A stretch of 5,072 bases of DNA, taken from contig JAYEJW010000638.1 in NCBI GenBank assembly GCA_034716535.1, positions 1 to 5,072 of the forward strand. The letters are read 5' to 3'. Both the position numbers and the translations under genes were made by a program. Positions 1 through 5,072 of this stretch are shown piece after piece. The stretch comes from JAYEJW01 sp034716535 (GTDB lineage Bacteria > Pseudomonadota > Gammaproteobacteria > Chromatiales > Chromatiaceae). The notes under the pieces were generated by a model. That model was not told the origin of the DNA and did not search any database. It was given only the letters and a program-made list of their open reading frames with translations. Position 1 is the stretch's first letter. Every line of letters begins with the position of its first letter.

Positions 1-12
1 TCTAAGCGATCC

Positions 13-180
13 TCATCCCACACAGGTCGAGGAGCGTAATCCTCCTCGATCTGTGCGGGACGCCCCCCTGCGTTTCACCTCAGTTAGGTCGGAATGCTCG
101 CCCTGAGATAGCGTGGGACGTAACACTGCGACGCTGAGCAAGACGAGCGCCGAGGTGCCAAACAGTACGTTCTTCTTCAT
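13..180 (-). CDS. Small exported protein, 55 aa as read; possibly a frameshifted, truncated larger gene
   Basis: The ATG at 178-180 (- strand) follows a GAGGAG ribosome binding site (187-192) at six bases' spacing. The product starts MKKNVLFGTSALVLLSVAVL, a positively charged N-region followed by a hydrophobic core, with likely cleavage near residues 25-28 (TLSQGE), so it should be exported. As read, the frame ends at TGA 13-15 after an Arg/Gly/Ser-rich tail that does not look like a folded domain. The coding strand has six G in a row (63-68). Removing one G gives a tail reading GRPAQIEEDYAPRPVWDEDR, which stays open to the window edge and looks more protein-like. So either this is a genuine small secreted peptide, or it is the N-terminus of a longer periplasmic protein broken by a one-base insertion or a sequencing error. 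I recognise no family. It is divergent from the sensor kinase. The signal peptide and start are well supported; the C-terminus is not. Confidence 0.55.
   Translation of the reverse strand: MKKNVLFGTSALVLLSVAVLRPTLSQGEHSDLTEVKRRGASRTDRGGLRSSTCVG
16..60. repeat. Near-perfect 18-19 bp inverted repeat (large hairpin)
   Basis: Arms 16-33 and 43-60 are complementary at 16 of 18 positions, and G34-C42 can extend the stem, leaving a 7-base loop. One imperfect position (20/56) is a G-U wobble in - strand RNA, and the other (26/50) is a G-U wobble in + strand RNA. The repeat lies inside the 3' part of the small - strand ORF, two bases downstream of its G6 tract. No T-run follows on either strand, so it does not look like a standard intrinsic terminator. 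It could be a mobile-element remnant, a REP-like repeat, or an mRNA structure. Confidence 0.6.
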
Positions 181-186
181 GATGAT

Positions 187-192
187 CTCCTC
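187..192 (-). promoter_or_regulatory. Ribosome binding site of the small exported gene
   Basis: GAGGAG on the - strand, six bases before the ATG at 178-180. This is the strongest Shine-Dalgarno match in the left part of the window and the main reason to accept the short ORF as translated. Confidence 0.6.
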
Positions 193-212
193 GTCGAAAA
201 ATTAGGGAAAAG

Positions 213-224
213 GGCCTTTCGGCC
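213..224 (-). other. GGCC-GAAA-GGCC hairpin in the leader of the small exported gene
   Basis: On the - strand the sequence reads GGCC GAAA GGCC, a four-pair stem closed by a GNRA tetraloop, followed by a pyrimidine- and T-rich stretch (191-212). It lies about 33 bases upstream of the small gene's start codon. It could be an attenuator-like or mRNA-stabilising element. The stem is short, so a function is only a suggestion. Confidence 0.3.
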
Positions 225-283
225 GGAGATGCATATGCTAGGCGGCGGCTGCAGATCTGTCTGTCCGGTCGTTGCCGTAAGGG

Positions 284-343
284 GTTTCCTGACAGAGTGG
301 GAACTTGTGCAGCCGAGAAAGAGCTACCCAACCTGCAGGAAAC
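284..343. other. Long bulged stem-loop, possible structured RNA element
   Basis: Bases 284-295 pair with 333-343 to give an 11-pair stem with a single bulged A292. Inside it, TGGG (298-301) pairs with CCCA (327-330), adding a second four-pair helix after a two-by-two internal loop. Such nested pairing in a stretch with no gene suggests a folded RNA or the remains of one. Either strand could be the transcribed one. No known RNA family was recognised. Confidence 0.35.
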
Positions 344-412
344 TGTCCCGCTTGTTCTCTATACCGATCGGCAATTGCGCAGGAGCCTTGCCGTATACAT
401 GGCTTTTGAAGT

Positions 413-442
413 GAGGAAACCACCCACCGGAGGGGTGGCCTC
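413..442. terminator. Strong GC-rich hairpin, possible terminator or RNA 3' end
   Basis: CCACCC (420-425) pairs perfectly with GGGTGG (433-438) around a 7-base loop, and GAGG (413-416) pairs with CCTC (439-442) below a three-A bulge, giving ten pairs. On the + strand it is followed by GGTTTAAC, only a weak T-run, so termination is plausible but not shown. It lies about 70 bases after the bulged stem-loop at 284-343 and could mark the 3' end of a small transcript from this region. Confidence 0.35.
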
Positions 443-515
443 GGTTTAACAGGCCGGATATATGCACGCAGTCGATCCTTCGCGCGACAACTTGAGTCAT
501 CTTGCAAACGGGCAG

Positions 516-549
516 AGTTCATATAAGCCAGTTTAAAGTAAAATAGTTT
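516..549 (+). promoter_or_regulatory. AT-rich island, candidate promoter of the sensor-regulator operon
   Basis: A conspicuously AT-rich block in G+C-rich surroundings, about 100-135 bases before the kinase start. TAAAAT (539-544) is a possible -10 element, with TTCATA (518-523) as a poor -35 at a short 15-base spacing. TATAAG (522-527) is an alternative -10. No single pair fits the sigma-70 consensus well, so the island is better supported than any exact promoter within it. Confidence 0.3.
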
Positions 550-640
550 GCCCCGACCTGTTTTGCGGTCCTGCAGCAGCGCCGGACCATAGCCCCCAAG
601 AACCTGCCGACCGATGCAGCAACCGGGTAGAGACCCTATC

Positions 641-647
641 GAGGAAG
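641..647 (+). promoter_or_regulatory. Ribosome binding site of the sensor kinase
   Basis: GAGGAAG lies just upstream of two consecutive in-frame GTG codons (651 and 654). GAGG is six bases from the first and nine from the second, so either could be used. No ATG, GTG or TTG in this frame was found in the roughly 70 bases checked further upstream. Confidence 0.55.
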
Positions 648-650
648 CGA

Positions 651-3600
651 GTGGTGTTGCGTTTACCCGATCTCCTGCTGATGGCCGGAGCTTTGCTCAT
701 TTCGGCCATCGCGCCCGCGGCCGGCGTCCCGTCCGCGCCGGATCGGGTAATCCTGCAATTGCCCTGGAAGCACCAGTTCGAGTTCGCCGGATTCTATGCC
801 GCCATCGAGAAGGGCTTCTATCGCGAACGCGGCCTGGAGGTGGAAATCCGGGAGTACGAGAACGGCTTGGACCTGATAGGCGAAGTCACCTCGGGACGGG
901 CCACGTACGGGCTGTCAAACAGCATGGTGATTTCCGAGCGGCTGGCGGGCAAGCCCCTGGTCCTTATGGCCAATTATCTCAAACGGTCCGCTCTGGTCAT
1001 TGTCGGGCAGCAGGACGTCCGGACCTTGCAGGACCTCAGGGGCAAGCAGCTGATGATCAGCACCAAGGACCTGGAGTCGCCGCTGATCCGGCTGGCCTTC
1101 CGCTCCGCCGGGCTGGTGCCGGGCCGAAACCTGACAATCGTCCCCCACAGCTTCGACCCGGGCGCATTCGTCAACGGGGAGGTGGACGCCTCCGCGGCCT
1201 TTCTCTCCAACGAGCTCTTCCACTATGAACGTGCCGAGCATCCGTTTCAGATCATTGACATCGCCGACCAGCTCCCCGGCCTGGGAGACGTCTATCTGTT
1301 CACCTCGGAGGCCGAAGCCAGGCAACGAACCGAGCGGGCGAGGGCCTTTCTCGAGGCCTCGAACGAGGGCTGGCGCTATGCCCTGGAGCACCCGGAAGAG
1401 ATCGTCGATCTGATTCTCGCGAAGTACTCGACGCAAAAGAGCCGGGAAGCCCTGCTGTATGAGGCGGAAAAAACCAGGCAATTGATGCTGCCCGTGGCCT
1501 TCCCTGTCGGGTCCCTGTCTGAAGGCCGCATCGAACAGGTAGCCAATGCCCTGGTAGAGCTTGGGGAAGCTCCGGACAAGCGCCGTCTGAGAGGCTTCTT
1601 TCTGGAACCCGACCATCTGGCCAATGCGGATTCGGTACAAGCGGCGCTCACACCCGACGAACGTGCCTGGCTCGCGGCGCACCCGAATCTGACCATCGGC
1701 TTCCCGAGCAACCAGCCCCCGGGCGCCATCGTCGGCGAAAATGGCCGCCGCAGCGGTATCTTCATCGATTACTTAGACCTGCTCAACCGGCGCCTGGGCA
1801 CGCATATCCATGCGGAGCTGGGCCAATGGGCGGACATCGTCGATGCGGGCATCGAGCGGCAGTTGGACATGATCGGAGTCAATTTCCCGTTGCCGGTCTT
1901 CGCCCGTGACTTCGATTTCACCGCGCCCCTAATGAAGACCTTCTACTACCTCTACGCCCGCAGCGATGATCTCTCCCCCGCCGAGGACCTCGAGACGCTC
2001 TCGGGCAAGCGGGTCGGGTACATAGAGGGCACAAGGATCGTCAGCGAGATGCTCGGGTCGCGTGTGGACGTCGAGCTCGTACCCGTTCCCGACAACCAGG
2101 GCCTGATCGCTGCGCTGCTGGCGCGGCGTGTGGATGTCGTGTTGGCAAACCTCTCGCTGGAGTATTGGCGCAAACAGAATTCGCAGGCAGGCGTCAGGGT
2201 CGCGGCCCTGGTGCCTGAAATCGGCGGCGATCTGGTGATCTCGGTGCGCAAGGACTGGCCGGAGTTGACCGCAATCCTGAACAAGGCGCTGGGGACCATC
2301 AGCGAGGAGGAGCGGCAAGCCATACTCAACCGCTGGTTCGGCGAGGGTCTTCAGACCGGGACGGAGAACGAGGACACCGAGATTCAGATGACAGCCGAGG
2401 AACAAGACTGGCTTCAGCAGAACGGCGAAATCTGCTACGCGGTCGATCCGGACTGGATGCCTTTCGAATCGATCCAGGATGGAAGACATGTGGGCATGGC
2501 AGCAGACTACATGCGACTGATGCGCAGCCGCATTCCGGCCAGTTTCAGTCTCGCCGTCACAAAGACCTGGGATGAATCCCTCACGCTGGCGAGAAAGCGC
2601 GAGTGCGACATGGTGCCTTTTCTCAATCAGAGTGACGAGCGGGACAAATACCTTGTGTTCACCACTCCGTACCTGCGGACTCCGCAGATCATCGTGACCC
2701 GGACGGACATTCCCTACGTAGATGGTTTCGAAGGTCTCAATGGTCGGGTGCTGGCGGTTACCAAAGGCTACCGGACCGAGGACGTCGTCAAGGCCCACTA
2801 TCCCGGGATCCAACTGTTTAACGTAAGCAATCAGGTGGAGGGGCTTCAAGCAGTCTCCGAAGGTCGGGCCTTCGCGCTCATCGGCTCCCTGACCATTCTC
2901 AGCAACAACATCCGCTCCCGAGGGTTCTCGAATCTCAAGATCTCCGGAACAACGGACAACTATGACGAATTCAGGGTCGGCGTGCGCAGCGACGCCCCGG
3001 TGCTGAGCGGCATCTTCCAAAAGGCAGTGGATTCCATCACAACAGCCGAAGCCAATGAGATATTCCAGAAATGGACTGCGATAGAATACACACAACGCGC
3101 CGATTACAGTTTGTTATGGAAGACCTTAGGTGCCGTTGCGCTGCTGTTTCTTGCCATTGTCATCTGGAGCATGACACTCAAACGCCAGGTGAGCGAACGC
3201 ACCAGCGAATTGCGCGAGGCCAACCACAAGTTGCGGGATCTGGCATCGGAAATTACGCTGGTAGAAGAGCGGGAACGGCAGCGTTTAGCCACCGAGCTGC
3301 ATGATAGCCCGATGCAAAAGCTCGCCTTGGCACAAATGCATCTTGCCGCGTCTAGCCGCCTCCCAGATCCCAGGTCGGAGCAACGCTTCGACACGGGCCT
3401 GGAGCTGATGCGGGAAACAGCCCGGGAGCTGCGAACTCTGCAGTTCGAGCTCAGCCCCCCCTTGCTTTATCAGGAAGGCCTGTCCGCCGCCCTGGAATGG
3501 CTGGCTTCTCACGCTAGACACCGTTTCGGCGTGGCCCTCAGGTTCCGGCAAATCGGGACGATACCGGACCTTCATGGCGATTCGGCGATTGTTCTGTTTC

Positions 3601-3908
3601 AGTGCGCAAGAGAACTCGTCCACAACCTGGCGAAGCACGCCCGGGCATCCAAGGGGCAAATCGAGCTGTCCGTCAAAGATGGAGTCCTGTGGCTCATTGT
3701 AGGCGACAACGGCAAGGGCATCCGGCAGAATAACGAGGGCGAGCAAAAAGGGCATGAAAAGGGATTTGGCCTCTTCAGCATTCGTGAACGGCTGGCTTTT
3801 CTCGGTGGTGCGCTTTTCGTCGAGTCTGATACCACAGGCACCCGTGCGTCGATACGGCTGCCCCTACCGCCGGACCTTCCCGGCGGACCCGCGCACAACG
3901 TCGGTTAG
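651..3908 (+). CDS. Sensor histidine kinase with three periplasmic binding-protein modules (NMT1/THI5-like plus two SBP_bac_3)
   Basis: A 1085-residue inner-membrane sensor kinase. Residues 1-26 are a signal peptide. About 30-320 is an NMT1/THI5-like binding domain (LQLPWKHQFEFAGFYAAIEK near its start). About 333-565 and 580-812 are two SBP_bac_3-like Venus-flytrap domains, each opening with a T-x-x-E-x-x-W-L lead-in and closing with a conserved Trp (W562, W808). One transmembrane helix lies at about 821-842, followed by a charged coiled coil (845-880) with no HAMP or PAS domain. The HisKA_3 box ERQRLATELHDSPMQ carries phospho-acceptor His884 and the DxxxQ phosphatase motif (D885, Q889). HATPase_c has an N-box (E988, N992, H996), a DNGKG box at 1019-1023 and a GFGL box at 1038-1041. 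All key transmitter residues are present and there is no receiver domain. It is the first gene of an operon with the response regulator 27 bases downstream. The start is GTG 651 or 654. The ligand is unknown; the THI5 family suggests, without proving, a pyrimidine or related small molecule. Confidence 0.93.
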   Translation: MVLRLPDLLLMAGALLISAIAPAAGVPSAPDRVILQLPWKHQFEFAGFYAAIEKGFYRERGLEVEIREYENGLDLIGEVTSGRATYGLSNSMVISERLAGKPLVLMANYLKRSALVIVGQQDVRTLQDLRGKQLMISTKDLESPLIRLAFRSAGLVPGRNLTIVPHSFDPGAFVNGEVDASAAFLSNELFHYERAEHPFQIIDIADQLPGLGDVYLFTSEAEARQRTERARAFLEASNEGWRYALEHPEEIVDLILAKYSTQKSREALLYEAEKTRQLMLPVAFPVGSLSEGRIEQVANALVELGEAPDKRRLRGFFLEPDHLANADSVQAALTPDERAWLAAHPNLTIGFPSNQPPGAIVGENGRRSGIFIDYLDLLNRRLGTHIHAELGQWADIVDAGIERQLDMIGVNFPLPVFARDFDFTAPLMKTFYYLYARSDDLSPAEDLETLSGKRVGYIEGTRIVSEMLGSRVDVELVPVPDNQGLIAALLARRVDVVLANLSLEYWRKQNSQAGVRVAALVPEIGGDLVISVRKDWPELTAILNKALGTISEEERQAILNRWFGEGLQTGTENEDTEIQMTAEEQDWLQQNGEICYAVDPDWMPFESIQDGRHVGMAADYMRLMRSRIPASFSLAVTKTWDESLTLARKRECDMVPFLNQSDERDKYLVFTTPYLRTPQIIVTRTDIPYVDGFEGLNGRVLAVTKGYRTEDVVKAHYPGIQLFNVSNQVEGLQAVSEGRAFALIGSLTILSNNIRSRGFSNLKISGTTDNYDEFRVGVRSDAPVLSGIFQKAVDSITTAEANEIFQKWTAIEYTQRADYSLLWKTLGAVALLFLAIVIWSMTLKRQVSERTSELREANHKLRDLASEITLVEERERQRLATELHDSPMQKLALAQMHLAASSRLPDPRSEQRFDTGLELMRETARELRTLQFELSPPLLYQEGLSAALEWLASHARHRFGVALRFRQIGTIPDLHGDSAIVLFQCARELVHNLAKHARASKGQIELSVKDGVLWLIVGDNGKGIRQNNEGEQKGHEKGFGLFSIRERLAFLGGALFVESDTTGTRASIRLPLPPDLPGGPAHNVG

Positions 3909-3935
3909 CTGCTCCGCAACCGGCAACGCGGATGC

Positions 3936-4583
3936 ATGGGCATGACCTTATCGATACTTCTCGCCGACGACCATCGGCTCTTCCGGCAAGGACTGGCGCT
4001 TCTGGTGCAGGGACAGAGCGACTGGGAGATCGTCGGTGAAGCCGGGGACGGAGTTGAAGCCGTCCGGCTCGCCGAGACACTCACACCTCGGATCGCGGTG
4101 CTCGATGTGGAGATGCCCTACATGAGCGGCATTGAGGCGGCTCGGCGTATAAGGCTGGTTTCGCCGAATACGGGCATCGTACCGCTTTCGATGTATGGGG
4201 ATCCCATCTATCAAAGGCGCATGTTCGAGGCAGGAGCGGCGGCCTACGTACTCAAGAACGAGGCCATCTGCGATCTGGTGGACGCCATCAAGGCAGTGCT
4301 GAATGGAGAAAGGTACGTGAGCTCCGGCGTCGCCATGCAAAGCCCGGCGGTCGGCCGCCGCAGTACCGAGATGGAGAAGAACCTGCTGAGCGACCGGGAA
4401 CAGGAAGTTTTGCGTTTTCTGGCGGAAAGCTGGCGGACCAAGGAGATCGCCCAGAGGCTCGGCATCAGCCCCAAGACGGTCGAGACATACCGCGGAAGGA
4501 TCATGCTCAAGCTCGGTCTCGACAACCTCCCGGACCTGGTGAAGTTCGCAATCCGCGCCGGGATTACGACGCTGGACAACTAA
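3936..4583 (+). CDS. NarL/FixJ-family DNA-binding response regulator
   Basis: A 215-residue cytoplasmic transcription regulator, the usual length for the family. Residues 1-120 form a receiver domain with acidic pair D11-D12, phospho-acceptor D57 (in LDVEMPYMSG), switch residue S85, Y104 and conserved K107. Residues about 150-210 form a LuxR-type helix-turn-helix (LSDREQEVLRFLAES, then TKEIAQRLGISPKTVETYR). It follows the kinase stop by 27 bases on the same strand and is its evident cognate partner, taking phosphate from His884. The ATG at 3936 is used here, but ATG 3942 (third codon, TLSILLADDH) is equally possible. Neither has a strong ribosome binding site, only a weak GGA at 3930-3932, so translation may be coupled to the kinase. 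In the recognition region the usual E-G-x-S/T-N-K-E-I-A reads E-S-W-R-T-K-E-I-A, a mild departure. DNA targets are not visible. Confidence 0.95.
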   Translation: MGMTLSILLADDHRLFRQGLALLVQGQSDWEIVGEAGDGVEAVRLAETLTPRIAVLDVEMPYMSGIEAARRIRLVSPNTGIVPLSMYGDPIYQRRMFEAGAAAYVLKNEAICDLVDAIKAVLNGERYVSSGVAMQSPAVGRRSTEMEKNLLSDREQEVLRFLAESWRTKEIAQRLGISPKTVETYRGRIMLKLGLDNLPDLVKFAIRAGITTLDN

Positions 4584-4600
4584 ACGAATCTGCCCGGTTT

Positions 4601-4619
4601 CGCCAGGATAATCCTTGCG
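4601..4619 (+). terminator. Weak hairpin just after the regulator, possible operon terminator
   Basis: CGC (4601-4603) pairs with GCG (4617-4619) and AGGA (4605-4608) with TCCT (4612-4615), with one C/T mismatch between them and a three-base loop. It begins 18 bases after the regulator stop codon, the expected place for a terminator, but no T-run follows, so the call is tentative. Confidence 0.25.
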
Positions 4620-4668
4620 GAGCGTCCCCGTTTGCGCGCCTGATGCAGGCCGGTATCTCGGGCAGCCC

Positions 4669-4737
4669 GAAGCTGCAACTGAATCAGGAACGTAGGTTGC
4701 CGGGGAAGCGTGACGTTCCGAGAGTTCACTGAGCTTC
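4669..4737. repeat. Nested inverted repeat, long-range stem-loop
   Basis: GAAGCT (4669-4674) is the exact reverse complement of AGCTTC (4732-4737), and GGAACGT (4687-4693) of ACGTTCC (4713-4719). The two pairs are nested, with 12-base spacers on both sides that contain a further possible TGAA/TTCA pairing. The apical loop is 19 bases. This may be an RNA fold or a protein-binding dyad between the operon and the downstream gene. A small TCGGG-CAG-CCCGA hairpin (4658-4670) just precedes and slightly overlaps it. Confidence 0.3.
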
Positions 4738-4958
4738 TGCAAGCCGAGCAGGCAAAGCGCCTGTGGGAAAGCCGCGCCAGTGCAACTTGGAATACAAAGA
4801 CCATGGTCCCGCGGCTCGCAGGCTCCTGTTGGCGCTTAGGTATCGCTTCTGCCTCGTCATCGACGAAAAGCATGTACGATCAACCCGTAGATGTCGCAAT
4901 GGTCGGCGCCGCGATTCGGGCCTTAGCCACTTCCGGAGACATCGGAACTCATAGGTAG
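4710..4958 (+). CDS. Doubtful 82-aa hypothetical ORF upstream of the DUF1835 gene
   Basis: It runs from a GTG at 4710, preceded by GGGGAA at a rather short spacing, to TAG 4956-4958, four bases before the ATG of the DUF1835-like gene. The first 20 residues (VTFREFTELLQAEQAKRLWE) look helical and protein-like. The rest is Ser/Ala/Thr-rich without recognisable motifs, and its third-codon positions look less G+C-rich than those of the neighbours. It also overlaps the inverted repeat at 4669-4737. It is probably spurious; the close spacing to the next gene is the only contextual point in its favour. Confidence 0.2.
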   Translation: MTFREFTELLQAEQAKRLWESRASATWNTKTMVPRLAGSCWRLGIASASSSTKSMYDQPVDVAMVGAAIRALATSGDIGTHR

Positions 4959-4962
4959 ACAA

Positions 4963-5072
4963 ATGCGCAGTCCGCTCCATATCACTCTCGGAGACAGTGC
5001 AGCGGGGTGCCTGAATGTCGCCTGCCGCTCTCACGGCATGGCCGGCACCGTGCTCGGTATCCCGGATGATTT
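4963..5072 (+). CDS. DUF1835-like protein, N-terminal fragment, cut by the window edge
   Basis: The ATG at 4963 follows an AGG (4953-4955) at seven bases' spacing, and the frame stays open for 36 codons to the right edge. The opening residues contain LHITLGDSAAGCL and then VLGIPDD. This matches the pattern I know for the DUF1835 N-terminus: a hydrophobic strand, then G-D-S-x-A-G, then a second strand ending in D-D. Proteins of this family have no firmly assigned function to my knowledge, and only the first 36 residues are visible. It is in the same direction as the two-component operon but about 380 bases away, so it is probably a separate transcript. The start and frame are reasonably supported; the family assignment rests on a short stretch. 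Confidence 0.6.
   Translation, partial: MRSPLHITLGDSAAGCLNVACRSHGMAGTVLGIPDD

Larger units (their letters stand above)
181..650. other. Divergent intergenic region with no convincing gene
   Basis: These 470 bases separate the divergently oriented small exported gene and the sensor kinase. Short open frames occur on both strands, but none combines a ribosome binding site with a protein-like product. The content is structural: stem-loops at 213-224, 284-343, 384-404, 413-442 and 567-588, and an AT-rich island at about 516-549. No tRNA, CRISPR repeat or transposase fragment was recognised. Promoters for both flanking transcripts are expected here. Confidence 0.6.
4584..4962. other. Intergenic region between the regulator and the DUF1835 gene
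   Basis: These 379 bases hold the weak hairpin at 4601-4619, the small hairpin at 4658-4670, the nested inverted repeat at 4669-4737 and the doubtful ORF at 4710-4958. No RNA gene, transposon end or clear promoter was recognised. A promoter for the DUF1835-like gene is expected somewhere here unless it is read from the two-component operon. Confidence 0.5.

Noticed and set aside
229..450. IS200/IS605-type element end or omega-RNA-like remnant
   Set aside because: The hairpins and GC-rich 3' stem are suggestive, but no TnpB or TnpA motif is encoded on either strand nearby, so there is no positive support.
551..640. Possible TPP riboswitch before the THI5-like sensor (GAACCTG at 600-606)
   Set aside because: The GAACCTG heptamer matches part of the TPP riboswitch 3' core, and a thiamine link would be attractive. 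The CTGAGA core, the partner helices and the conserved GTAAT-like segment are absent.
614..1228. 204-codon open frame on the + strand
   Set aside because: It overlaps the kinase in another frame and is Gly/Arg/Pro-rich, typical of an alternative frame in G+C-rich DNA. The kinase frame carries clear domain motifs.
1929..3095. 388-codon open frame on the - strand
   Set aside because: It is entirely antisense to the flytrap modules of the kinase and has no recognisable domain. Long antisense frames are common in G+C-rich genes.
3948..4742. 264-codon open frame on the - strand
   Set aside because: It is antisense to the response regulator, whose frame has all receiver and helix-turn-helix motifs; the antisense product has none.
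4580..4873. 97-codon open frame on the - strand
   Set aside because: There is no ribosome binding site before its ATG and no recognisable domain, and it lies across the nested inverted repeat.

Overview
The window is dominated by one complete two-component signalling operon on the + strand. Upstream of it is a roughly 470-base structured non-coding stretch and the start of a small exported protein on the - strand. Downstream is the start of a DUF1835-type gene that runs off the right edge. The G+C-rich coding style, the Shine-Dalgarno-like sites and the kinase type (signal peptide, large periplasmic part, NarL-type transmitter) suggest a Gram-negative proteobacterium. I cannot name the genus from the sequence alone.

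Region by region. Positions 1-180 (- strand) encode an N-terminal signal peptide with a good ribosome binding site. The frame closes after 55 residues, but losing one G from a run of six would open it to the window edge, so this is either a tiny secreted peptide or a frameshifted or mis-sequenced exported protein. The same stretch holds a 45-base near-perfect inverted repeat. Positions 181-650 carry no convincing gene but do carry several stem-loops and an AT-rich promoter-like island. Positions 651-3908 encode a 1085-residue sensor histidine kinase with three periplasmic binding-protein modules in series (one NMT1/THI5-like, two SBP_bac_3-like), one transmembrane helix, a coiled coil, and a HisKA_3/HATPase_c transmitter. 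Positions 3936-4583 encode a NarL/FixJ-family response regulator. Positions 4584-4962 hold stem-loops and one doubtful ORF. From 4963 a DUF1835-like protein begins.

How it works together (inference from families). One or more small molecules in the periplasm bind the tandem sensor modules, and the signal passes through the single membrane helix and coiled coil to His884. The phosphoryl group moves to Asp57 of the adjacent regulator, whose LuxR-type helix-turn-helix then acts on target promoters. The kinase also keeps the DxxxQ phosphatase motif, so it probably both activates and resets its partner. Targets and ligands are not visible here. The divergent small exported gene and the operon's own leader are the nearest candidates for targets.
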